A DNA stretch of 51,342 bases from Burkholderiales bacterium UBA1834 (GTDB taxonomy: Bacteria; Pseudomonadota; Gammaproteobacteria; Burkholderiales; Burkholderiaceae_C): NCBI GenBank assembly GCA_002339015.1, contig DDJC01000116.1:1-51342 (forward strand). Direction: 5' to 3'. The notes beneath the pieces are model-generated. The model saw only the letters and a program-made list of their open reading frames with translations. It did not search any database and was not told the origin of the DNA. The translations under genes and the position numbers were made by a program. Shown piece after piece: positions 1 to 7,097 of the stretch. Within the stretch, counting starts at the first letter, position 1. The number at the start of each line of letters is the position of its first letter.

Positions 1-525
1 CTGTACTACATCGGCGGCATCATCAAGCACGCCCGTGCCCTGAACGCCATCACCAACCCTGGCACGAACTCGTACAAGCGTCTGGTGCCCGGCTTCGAAG
101 CGCCGGTGAAGCTGGCCTACTCGGCCAAGAACCGCTCGGCCTCGATCCGCATCCCCTACGTGGCCAACCCGAAGGGCCGCCGCATCGAAGCGCGCTTCCC
201 GGATCCTTCCGCCAACCCGTACCTGGCCTTCTCGGCCCTGATGATGGCCGGTCTGGACGGCGTGGAAAACAAGATCCATCCGGGCGAAGCCGCCACGAAG
301 GACCTGTACCACCTGCCGCCCGAAGAGGACAAGCTGGTCCCGACCGTCTGCCACAGCCTGGATCAGGCCCTGGAATACCTGGACAAGGACCGCGCGTTCC
401 TGACCAAGGGCGGCGTGTTCACCGATGCCTACATCGATGCCTACATCGACCTGAAGATGCAGGAAGTCACGCGTTTCCGCATGGCCACGCACCCGGTCGA
501 GTTCGACATGTACTACGCTCTGTGA
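1..525 (+). CDS. glnA: Glutamine synthetase type I, C-terminal part
   Basis: This is the last 174 codons of glutamine synthetase, which makes glutamine from glutamate, ammonia and ATP in the cytoplasm. The gene enters from the left edge already in frame, so its start lies outside the window. Visible family signatures are the run N-P-G-T-N-S-Y-K-R-L-V-P-G-F-E-A-P near the beginning and R-I-E-A-R-F-P-D-P-S-A-N-P-Y-L-A-F about 60 residues in, both part of the ATP and glutamate binding region of GlnA. The end V-E-F-D-M-Y-Y is typical of proteobacterial GlnA. The adenylylated tyrosine loop normally lies near this C-terminal region, but I did not assign the residue. The gene is followed by a strong terminator, and ntrB and ntrC lie just downstream, as in other nitrogen regulons. 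Confidence 0.97.
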   Translation: MYYIGGIIKHARALNAITNPGTNSYKRLVPGFEAPVKLAYSAKNRSASIRIPYVANPKGRRIEARFPDPSANPYLAFSALMMAGLDGVENKIHPGEAATKDLYHLPPEEDKLVPTVCHSLDQALEYLDKDRAFLTKGGVFTDAYIDAYIDLKMQEVTRFRMATHPVEFDMYYAL

Positions 526-548
526 TTCCCCTCGGGATTCACTGACGC

Positions 549-576
549 AAAGGGACGGCGAAAGCCGTCCCTTTTT
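549..576 (+). terminator. Rho-independent terminator of glnA
   Basis: A perfect 11-bp stem (549-559 with 564-574) closes a GAAA loop and runs into a short T tract. It lies 24 bases after the glnA stop codon. It separates glnA from the ntrBC group, so the latter probably needs its own promoter in 577-713, where I could not identify a convincing one. Confidence 0.9.
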
Positions 577-713
577 CATTGGCGGGTTCGTTGGCCGCGC
601 GACCCTGTCGACGTGCAGCGCCGCGGGCACGTTGATGTGTAAAACACGCGGTCTCCCCGGCTTGGCGCCGTGGGGCTTGAGGGCATACTAGGCGCATGAA
701 GCAAGGATCAACG

Positions 714-1307
714 ATGAACCGTCTGGCGCTCCGGGTCTGGCAAGGCGCCGCTCTGGCAGGGGTGCTGGCCTTCTCGCAGGCCTACGCCCAGGACAAGCCC
801 GTGTACCGCTGCCCCGGCAACCTCTACACCGATGCCCTGTCGGCCAAGGATGCCGCGGCCAAAGGTTGCAAGACGCTGGAGGGCGCGCCCATCACCGTCA
901 TCCAGTCGCAGATGCCTCGTATGGCGCCGCGCGCCACGACATCGTCTGGCGGCAGTGGGGGCGAAAAGGTCTCCTCTCAGGATCAGAAGGCCCGCGATGC
1001 CGATTCACGCAACATCCTGGAAGCCGAACTGCGCAAGGAAGAAGAGGCCCTGGCCGCGCTCAGGAAGGAATACAAGAATGGTGAGCCGGATCGCCTTGGC
1101 GACGAGCGCAACTACCAGAAGTACCTTGATCGGGTGGCCGCGATGAAGGCCGCCATCACACGCAAGGAGGCCGATGTGGCCTCGATCAAGCGCGAGTTGT
1201 CCAAGTTGGGCGGCAGCAGCAATGCCGGCAGCGGTGGCACCAGCAGTGGCGGAGGCGGTGGCGGCAACGCCAACGTCAGCATGCCATCGACCTCCCTGCC
1301 GCGCTGA
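714..1307 (+). CDS. Exported DUF4124-type protein of unknown function
   Basis: A 197-residue predicted exported protein of unknown function. The first about 26 residues form a signal peptide (basic start, hydrophobic stretch, A-Y-A-Q cleavage region). Just after it, the stretch V-Y-R-C-P-G-N-L-Y-T-D with a second cysteine about 20 residues on resembles the DUF4124 domain. The middle (about 95-165) is rich in Glu, Lys and Arg and probably a coiled coil (A-E-L-R-K-E-E-E-A-L). The end is a Gly/Ser-rich low-complexity tail. I chose the ATG at 714 because AAGGA lies six bases upstream; an in-frame ATG at 696 has no such site. It sits two bases before glnL, so the two are probably cotranscribed. 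The same small protein is, as far as I recall, often found between glnA and ntrB in Burkholderiales. Confidence 0.8.
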   Translation: MNRLALRVWQGAALAGVLAFSQAYAQDKPVYRCPGNLYTDALSAKDAAAKGCKTLEGAPITVIQSQMPRMAPRATTSSGGSGGEKVSSQDQKARDADSRNILEAELRKEEEALAALRKEYKNGEPDRLGDERNYQKYLDRVAAMKAAITRKEADVASIKRELSKLGGSSNAGSGGTSSGGGGGGNANVSMPSTSLPR

Positions 1308-1309
1308 TC

Positions 1310-2464
1310 ATGGCCACCCGCACCCCCCCATCGCTCGGCCGCCAGCACAGCATTGCTCGCGGCGGTTCGCGCGTTGATCCGTCCGAGGTGCAGCACTTGC
1401 TGCCCGCAGGTGTCGAGGCCTTCGACCACCTGGCTACCATGGTGGCGGTGATCGAGCCCAACGGCCAGTGCCTGTTCGCCAATGTGGCTTTCGAGGAAGA
1501 ACTGGGCCTGTCGCGGCGCAGCGTGCTGCGCGAGACCATCTTCGATTGGTTCGAGGAGCCCGCCCTGCTGCAGGATGTGGTTCGCGCCGTGTCCGCCAAC
1601 GAATACGCCACCAGCCGTCTGGAGGCGCGCCTCAAGCGCCACCCCAATGTGTTCTCCGACCCGCTGCCTGTTCAGGTGCTGGTGACCCGGATGGAGCATG
1701 GCGATCTGGTCGTCATCGAACTGGTCGAGGTCGAACAGCAGGCGCGCCAGGACCGCGAAGAGCGCGTTCAGGACCAAGTCCAGGCCAACAAGGAGCTGAT
1801 CCGCAACCTGGCCCACGAGATCAAGAACCCCCTGGGCGGCATCCGGGGCTCGGCCCAGCTGCTGCAGATGGAGCTCGAATCCAAGGCGCTGACCGAATAC
1901 ACCCAGGTCATCATCCATGAGGCTGATCGCCTGCAGGCCCTGGTCGATCGCCTGCTGGCGCCGCACCGCCGCCCGCACCTGGTGGGCGACGTCAACATCC
2001 ACGAGGTCTGCGAACGGGTTCGCTCGCTGATCCTGGCCGAGTTCCCGCGCGGGCTGCAGGTCTGGCGTGACTACGACACCTCGCTGCCCGAGTTCCGTGG
2101 CGACCGTGAGCAGCTGATCCAGGCCCTGCTCAACATTGCGCATAACGCAGCGCAGGCTTTGTCCGAGCGGGTGGCGCAGACCGGCGACGCGCTGATCACC
2201 TTGCGCACGCGCGTCGCCCGCCGTGTGACGATCAATCGCCAGTTGCACCGGCTGGCACTTGTCTTGCATATTGAGGACAACGGCCCGGGCATCCCGGAGT
2301 CCCTGCGAGATCGCATCTTCTACCCGCTGGTGTCGGGCCGTGAAGGCGGGTCGGGCTTGGGGCTCACCCTGGCCCAAACATTCGTTCAACAGCACCACGG
2401 CACCATCGAATGCGAGAGCGAGCCCGGACGCACGGTCTTTCGAATCCTGATCCCCTTGCCATGA
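1310..2464 (+). CDS. glnL: Nitrogen regulation sensor histidine kinase NtrB
   Basis: A 384-residue soluble sensor kinase that phosphorylates and dephosphorylates NtrC according to nitrogen status signalled by PII. An N-terminal PAS-like region spans about residues 35-130. The dimerisation and phosphoacceptor motif N-L-A-H-E-I-K-N-P-L-G-G places the phosphorylated histidine at residue 169. The ATP-binding domain has its N box (L-N-I-A-H-N-A-A-Q-A-L), G1 box (E-D-N-G-P-G-I-P) and G2 box (G-G-S-G-L-G-L). No membrane segment is seen, as expected for NtrB. The start lies two bases after the preceding stop codon, so translation is probably coupled. glnG follows 70 bases downstream. Confidence 0.95.
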   Translation: MATRTPPSLGRQHSIARGGSRVDPSEVQHLLPAGVEAFDHLATMVAVIEPNGQCLFANVAFEEELGLSRRSVLRETIFDWFEEPALLQDVVRAVSANEYATSRLEARLKRHPNVFSDPLPVQVLVTRMEHGDLVVIELVEVEQQARQDREERVQDQVQANKELIRNLAHEIKNPLGGIRGSAQLLQMELESKALTEYTQVIIHEADRLQALVDRLLAPHRRPHLVGDVNIHEVCERVRSLILAEFPRGLQVWRDYDTSLPEFRGDREQLIQALLNIAHNAAQALSERVAQTGDALITLRTRVARRVTINRQLHRLALVLHIEDNGPGIPESLRDRIFYPLVSGREGGSGLGLTLAQTFVQQHHGTIECESEPGRTVFRILIPLP

Positions 2465-2534
2465 GCCAAGGCGGTGGATGGGTTCGAGCCGAGCGAGGGG
2501 CCCGCCCACCGGGTGCAACCATTCACAGGCCGGC

Positions 2535-4172
2535 ATGAAACCCATCTGGATCGTTGACGACGACCAATCCATTCGCTTTGTGCTTGAAAAGGCGCTGGCC
2601 CGAGAAGACCTGCCGGTGCGCAGCTTCACCAACCCGCGCGACGTGCTCACGGCCCTGGATGATGATGAGCCTCAGGTCCTGGTTTCCGACATCCGCATGC
2701 CGGGTGGTTCGGGCATCGACCTGCTGAGCAAGGTCAAGGCACGCCTGCCGGGCCTGCCCGTCATCATCATGACGGCCTACTCTGATCTGGACAGTGCCGT
2801 GTCGGCCTTCCAGGGCGGGGCCTTTGAGTATCTTCCCAAGCCTTTCGATCTGACCAAGGCGATCGAGCTGATACGGCGCGCGGTCGATGAGAGCGTGCGC
2901 GAGGATGTGGCCGACGAGCGCCTGCAGCAGATGCCCGAGATGCTGGGCCAGGCGCCGGCCATGCAGGACGTCTTCAGGGCCATTGGCCGGCTCAGCCAGA
3001 GCAACGTCACCGTGTTGATCACGGGTGAATCGGGTGCCGGCAAGGAGCTGGTGGCGCATGCGCTGCACAAGCACAGTCCGCGTGCCAACGGCCCTTTCGT
3101 GGCCATCAACACGGCCGCCATCCCCAAGGACCTGCTGGAATCCGAACTGTTCGGCCACGAGCGCGGTGCCTTCACGGGGGCGCAGACCATGCGGCGCGGT
3201 CGGTTCGAGCAAGCTGATGGCGGCACACTGTTCCTCGATGAAATCGGCGACATGCCCTTCGATCTGCAGACGCGCCTGCTGCGCGTGCTGTCGGACGGGC
3301 AGTTCTACCGCGTGGGCGGACACCATCCGCTCAAGGCCAACGTGCGCGTGATCGCGGCCACCCACCAGAACCTGGAAGACCGGGTGCGCCAGGGCGTGTT
3401 CCGGGAAGACTTGTTCCACCGCCTGAACGTGATCCGCCTGCGGCTGCCGCCGTTGCGCGAGCGCCGCGAGGATGTGCCGACCCTGGCGCGCTTCTTCATG
3501 CAGAAAAGCGCCAAGGAACTGGGCGTGGAGGCCAAGCGCATCTCCGAGAGCGCACTGGCCCGCTTGATGGCGTTCGACTTCCCCGGCAACGTGCGCCAGT
3601 TGGAGAACATCTGCCACTGGCTGACCGTGATGGCTCCGGCGCAGGTGATCGAATCCAAGGATCTGCCGCCCGAGCTGATGGGCGTGGCGCCGCTGGCCAA
3701 CTTGGCCGTTGCGCCGGAGCCGTCGGCAGCGGCGACGTCTGCTGTGACCATGCCGGCCATCCCGGCGCCCTCAGCACCGTTGGCTTCAGGAGGGACCTAC
3801 GCGCCGCCCGTGGCCGCACCTGTGTCCCCGGCATCGGCTTATGCGATGCCCGTGGAACCGCCGCAGGCCGCACAGGCGGCCTCCGATGGCTGGGGCAGGG
3901 CAGCGCCGGTGTCCCCAGCGCTGCCGGCACCCGCTGTGCCGCAGGTTGCCGCCCCGAACGGCTGGCTGGGCGACCTGGAGCGCGAGGCCCGCACGCTGTT
4001 GGACGCTGGGCAGACCGATGTGTGGGATCAGCTGACCCGCCGCTTCGAAGCCTGCCTGATCCACACCGCGCTGGACCTGACCCGTGGCCGGCGCATTGAG
4101 GCCGCGCAGAAGCTGGGGATCGGGCGCAACACGATCACCCGCAAGATCCAGGAACTCGGTATCGACGACTGA
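2535..4172 (+). CDS. glnG: Nitrogen regulation response regulator NtrC (sigma-54 activator)
   Basis: A 545-residue sigma-54-dependent activator, the partner of the NtrB kinase. The receiver domain begins W-I-V-D-D-D-Q-S, with the likely phosphorylated aspartate at residue 52 in V-S-D-I-R-M-P. The AAA+ domain has a Walker A motif G-E-S-G-A-G-K-E near residue 164 and the sigma-54 contact loop G-A-F-T-G-A near 211. The C-terminal Fis-type helix-turn-helix is R-R-I-E-A-A-Q-K-L-G-I-G-R-N-T-I-T-R-K. I start it at the ATG at 2535 because conserved receiver sequence begins there; an in-frame upstream start at 2478 would add 19 unconserved residues. About 90 residues of Ala/Pro/Val-rich linker between the AAA+ and DNA-binding domains make it longer than the usual 470-480 residues. 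Confidence 0.95.
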   Translation: MKPIWIVDDDQSIRFVLEKALAREDLPVRSFTNPRDVLTALDDDEPQVLVSDIRMPGGSGIDLLSKVKARLPGLPVIIMTAYSDLDSAVSAFQGGAFEYLPKPFDLTKAIELIRRAVDESVREDVADERLQQMPEMLGQAPAMQDVFRAIGRLSQSNVTVLITGESGAGKELVAHALHKHSPRANGPFVAINTAAIPKDLLESELFGHERGAFTGAQTMRRGRFEQADGGTLFLDEIGDMPFDLQTRLLRVLSDGQFYRVGGHHPLKANVRVIAATHQNLEDRVRQGVFREDLFHRLNVIRLRLPPLRERREDVPTLARFFMQKSAKELGVEAKRISESALARLMAFDFPGNVRQLENICHWLTVMAPAQVIESKDLPPELMGVAPLANLAVAPEPSAAATSAVTMPAIPAPSAPLASGGTYAPPVAAPVSPASAYAMPVEPPQAAQAASDGWGRAAPVSPALPAPAVPQVAAPNGWLGDLEREARTLLDAGQTDVWDQLTRRFEACLIHTALDLTRGRRIEAAQKLGIGRNTITRKIQELGIDD

Positions 4173-4225
4173 GTTGTCCGCCAGCCTGGGACCCGGGGTC
4201 TTCCCCAGGGCGCGGCTCAAAGGGC

Positions 4226-4253
4226 TCAAGCTTTAGCGGCAATATGCCGCTAA
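4226..4253 (+). promoter_or_regulatory. Candidate sigma-28 (FliA) type promoter of the MSHA operon
   Basis: TCAAGCTT (4226-4233), a 12-base spacer and GCCGCTAA (4246-4253) resemble the sigma-28 consensus TAAAGTTT-N11-GCCGATAA: 6 of 8 and 7 of 8 matches, with the spacer one base long. It lies about 87 bases before the chosen mshI start. The same bases form most of a perfect inverted repeat (4230-4256), so a palindromic operator or a hairpin is an alternative reading. Confidence 0.45.
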
Positions 4254-4256
4254 AGC
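4230..4256. repeat. Perfect 11-bp inverted repeat upstream of mshI
   Basis: The arms 4230-4240 and 4246-4256 are perfectly complementary (GCTTTAGCGGC and its complement) around a 5-base AATAT centre. No T tract follows on the plus strand, so it is a poor terminator for ntrC. Its place in the promoter region makes an operator plausible. Confidence 0.7.
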
Positions 4257-4339
4257 CCCCTGATTCCCTTGTTTTTCTTCCGCGAGATGGAAAAGCCTTC
4301 TGTCACGATGAGAAACGAGTGGACTTGGGGAATGGTTCA

Positions 4340-5923
4340 ATGTGGCCTCGACGCCGACAAGCTGACAACGGATCGCACTGGGTGGCTGCCATCCAGGACG
4401 GCGCCGTGCTGCGCGCGTTGCAGGTCACTTATGGCCCTGATGAACGTCCCCGCCTGGCCTGGGTTCACAGCCAAGAAAGCGCTGATTTCTCCCGTGGGCT
4501 GCGCGTTCTGGGGCGTGCACATCCTCTGCGTGGCGTCTCCCTGACCGGGGTGCTGGGCCGTGCCCAGTACCGGCTGATTTCAACCGAACTGGATGACCTG
4601 CCTCGCGAGGAGTGGGCTGGCGTCGTGCGTTGGCGCCTCAAGGAACAGGTGGACTTCCCGGTGGACGATGCCATCGTGGACGTGCTGGGCGTACCGCAGG
4701 ACACGCAGAACCGAGGCACCCAATCGGCCATCGCCTTGCTGGAGCCGAGGGCTGAGGTTCATGCCCTGGCCCTGGCCGTGGACGATGCGGGGCTGACCTG
4801 GAGCGCCATCGAGGTTCCGGAGACGGGTCTGCGCAACATCTGCGCTCTGGCGGAAACCCCGTCGCAGGCGCATGCCCTGATCGCTTTTGGCAGCGAGCAC
4901 GCCCTGCTGGTGATCACACTGGGCGGCGAGCTGGTGATGACCCGCACGATCGAGGTGGCCTCGGCTGCCCTGATGGGCAGCGAGGAGGCCCGTGGTGGCG
5001 CCGTCGGTCGTGCCGGGCTGGAAGTGCTGCGCACCCTGGACACTTTCGAGCGCACTCACAGCAAGGCCACCTTGTCGGGGCTGTCCGTGGCCCTGCCGGG
5101 CGGGGCTGCCGGCATGGCGGAGGTCTTGGCTGATCTGGTCTACGTGCCGGTCAAGCCGCTGGAGCTGGGGCAACTGCTGGATTGCTCCGCCTTGAGCGAC
5201 AACCCTGAGCAGATCGAGGCGCTGGCCTCCCTGGAGAACCTGTGCCTCCTGGGCGCCGCCTTGCGGCCTCTGAGCCAGGCCAAGGGCTGCCAGCAGATCG
5301 ACATGCGCGATCCCGAGCAGGCAGAGGGGGGCGCCATCGCCTGGGGAGCCCTGTGGGGCCTGCGCGGCCTGGCTGCCGTACTGCTGCTGGGGGTGGTGTC
5401 CGTGATCGGCATGTCGCTGGCGACCAAGCGCTTGGACAACAGTGCATCGGCCTTTGAATCGCAGCTGGGCCCTCTGACGGCGGCCACGGCCTCTTTGCCG
5501 CCTCCTCCGGATCAGGGCGCCCTGGACCAGCTGCGCAAGGCCGAGGCCCTGCAGAAGCGATTGAGTGAGGCCCTGATCACGGCAACGGCGCAATCGGCCG
5601 GCGGCTACTCGGAATACCTGATGGCCCTGGGGCGCCAGACGCAGCCTGCCGTGTGGATCACCGGCCTGGAGGTGCGTGACAACGGGCGTCGGCTGGCCCT
5701 GTCTGGCCGGATGACCGATCCAGGCTTTCTACCCGGCTACATCGCACGCCTGGAGATCGAAGAGCGCTTCAAGGGCCGCCGCTTCAATCGGGTCGAGATC
5801 GGCTCTGTGAGCAGCGAACTGGCGGGTGATCAGCAGCTGAGCACGTTCTTCCTCAGCACGGATGACGCGGCCAAGGCCGATGCCCAGGGGGCCAGCGGGC
5901 GCCCGAAGGAGGGCCAGCCATGA
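4340..5923 (+). CDS. mshI: MSHA biogenesis protein MshI-like (PilM/PilN-type fusion)
   Basis: A 527-residue inner-membrane assembly protein of the MSHA pilus. The N-terminal about 330 residues look like a PilM-type actin-fold domain facing the cytoplasm (W-V-A-A-I-Q-D-G at the start, V-I-T-L-G-G-E-L near 195). One membrane segment at about 338-360 (L-A-A-V-L-L-L-G-V-V-S-V-I-G) follows, then a PilN-like periplasmic part with a helical region and A-V-W-I-T-G-L-E-V. I start it at the ATG at 4340, which has GGGGA eight bases upstream. A longer in-frame start at 4244 would lie inside the putative promoter. It overlaps mshJ by four bases. Assignment rests on position in the operon and domain order; sequence conservation in this family is low. 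Confidence 0.8.
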   Translation: MWPRRRQADNGSHWVAAIQDGAVLRALQVTYGPDERPRLAWVHSQESADFSRGLRVLGRAHPLRGVSLTGVLGRAQYRLISTELDDLPREEWAGVVRWRLKEQVDFPVDDAIVDVLGVPQDTQNRGTQSAIALLEPRAEVHALALAVDDAGLTWSAIEVPETGLRNICALAETPSQAHALIAFGSEHALLVITLGGELVMTRTIEVASAALMGSEEARGGAVGRAGLEVLRTLDTFERTHSKATLSGLSVALPGGAAGMAEVLADLVYVPVKPLELGQLLDCSALSDNPEQIEALASLENLCLLGAALRPLSQAKGCQQIDMRDPEQAEGGAIAWGALWGLRGLAAVLLLGVVSVIGMSLATKRLDNSASAFESQLGPLTAATASLPPPPDQGALDQLRKAEALQKRLSEALITATAQSAGGYSEYLMALGRQTQPAVWITGLEVRDNGRRLALSGRMTDPGFLPGYIARLEIEERFKGRRFNRVEIGSVSSELAGDQQLSTFFLSTDDAAKADAQGASGRPKEGQP

Positions 5924-6630
5924 ACGCTGCTGTGCGCAGGAGCATCAACTGGGTGGCCTTGTGGAACCAGGGCCAGTTGCGCTGGCGGCGGGCGCGCCGC
6001 GCCTTCGATGGGCGCGTGCTCAACGAGCGTCGGCTGCTGATCATTGCCGTGGTGGCGGGCCTGTGGTTCGTGATCGACAGTCTGTGGATCACGCCCGGCT
6101 ATAAGCAGTTGGCGGCCAGCCTGGCGCGCAAGAACCAGGCTGAGCAGGCCGTGCTGGCCCTGCAGGAGCGGCAACGCCAGCAGTTGCAGGACATGGCTCG
6201 CGCGCAGGCTGCTGTCAAGAGCGAGCTGCAGATCACGCGTGAACGCATGAGCCGCCAGCAGGAGGCGTTCGAGAAGGCGCGCCAGGTGCTGGTGCCCGCG
6301 CGTGAGATGCGTGCCTTGCTGGAAGGGTTGCTGGGCGAACAGAAGTCGCTGCGTGTCACGTCGATGAAGACCTTGCCGCGCGAGGCCATCCAGCTGCCGC
6401 ATGTGGATGGAACGGGGCAGGCTGCCGTGCTCTATCGCCATGGGTTGGAGATCCGGGTGGTGGGCAGCTTCCACGACCTGCTGAACTGGCTGCGCAGTGT
6501 CGAGAGCATGCCCCGCAAGCTGATGTGGGACGAGATGTCACTGGAGGCCGATGACCAGGCTGCGCTCACGCTGACCCTGAAAGTGCACACCTTGAGCAAC
6601 GACCGCGAACCTCTGGAGATGGCGCCGTGA
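5920..6630 (+). CDS. mshJ: MSHA biogenesis protein MshJ (PilO/GspM-like)
   Basis: A 236-residue inner-membrane protein with a single membrane helix at about 37-58 (L-L-I-I-A-V-V-A-G-L-W-F-V-I-D). A long coiled coil follows at about 65-130, rich in Gln, Glu, Arg and Ala, then a small periplasmic domain. This is the architecture of PilO/GspM-type alignment proteins that link the inner-membrane platform to the secretin. It overlaps mshI and mshK by four bases each, which suggests translational coupling and fixed stoichiometry. Confidence 0.82.
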   Translation: MNAAVRRSINWVALWNQGQLRWRRARRAFDGRVLNERRLLIIAVVAGLWFVIDSLWITPGYKQLAASLARKNQAEQAVLALQERQRQQLQDMARAQAAVKSELQITRERMSRQQEAFEKARQVLVPAREMRALLEGLLGEQKSLRVTSMKTLPREAIQLPHVDGTGQAAVLYRHGLEIRVVGSFHDLLNWLRSVESMPRKLMWDEMSLEADDQAALTLTLKVHTLSNDREPLEMAP

Positions 6631-7097
6631 CCAAACGCCTGTTGCTGCTGTGTCTGGGAGGCGCGGGCGCCTTGGCGGGAGCCTGGGCACGGGCGGACGT
6701 GATCGTGTTGCCTGATCCCACGCGACCGCCCAACGCCGTGCTGCGGGCGATGAGCGCCAGGCAAGGGGGCGTGCCTGCTGCAATGAACGCCGCCCCGGCC
6801 GCGCAACCAGCTTCCGCCCCGCCCAGTGGTGCTTCGGCGCCCGAGCCTGCCAGACGTGTGCCACGGCTCACCTCTGTGCGCCTGAGTGCGGAACTCGGCA
6901 GCGTGGCCCTGCTTGATGGCCGCCTGGTGGGGGTAGGGGACCGTGTTGGGGAGAGCACGGTGGTGATGATCGATGACGATGGTGTGGTGCTGCGCGGGAC
7001 CAAGGGGCTGCAGCGTTTGTCGCTCACACCGGCGGTCAGCAAGCGCTGGCCTGGCAAGGAATCTCCCGCCTCGGGCGGTGGAAAGGAAACACGATGA
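6627..7097 (+). CDS. mshK: MSHA biogenesis protein MshK (PilP/GspC-like)
   Basis: A 156-residue exported protein starting at a GTG that overlaps the mshJ stop. It has a signal peptide (about 1-23, ending A-R-A-D), then D-P-T-R-P-P-N-A, a motif typical of MshK. An Ala/Pro linker leads to a small beta domain (L-T-S-V-R-L-S through G-V-G-D-R-V-G-E to L-S-L-T-P) resembling the secretin-contacting domains of GspC and PilP. It probably docks the inner-membrane complex to MshL. It overlaps mshL by four bases. Confidence 0.82.
   Translation: MTKRLLLLCLGGAGALAGAWARADVIVLPDPTRPPNAVLRAMSARQGGVPAAMNAAPAAQPASAPPSGASAPEPARRVPRLTSVRLSAELGSVALLDGRLVGVGDRVGESTVVMIDDDGVVLRGTKGLQRLSLTPAVSKRWPGKESPASGGGKETR

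Noticed and set aside
661..690. Sigma-54 promoter before the DUF4124/ntrBC genes
   Set aside because: GG and GC elements near TTGGCGCC...GGCTTG are not at the required ten-base spacing.
1112..2650. A 512-codon open frame on the minus strand opposite glnL
   Set aside because: It lies antisense to a clear histidine kinase gene, reads as Gln/His/Arg-rich sequence without domains, and is an ordinary by-product of high GC content. Similar long antisense frames at 13911-15875, 20165-22684, 39033-40340 and 46218-49502 were rejected for the same reason.
4184..4210. Hairpin after ntrC as a terminator
   Set aside because: Only about six good pairs (CCTGGG/CCCAGG) and no T tract; too weak to call.
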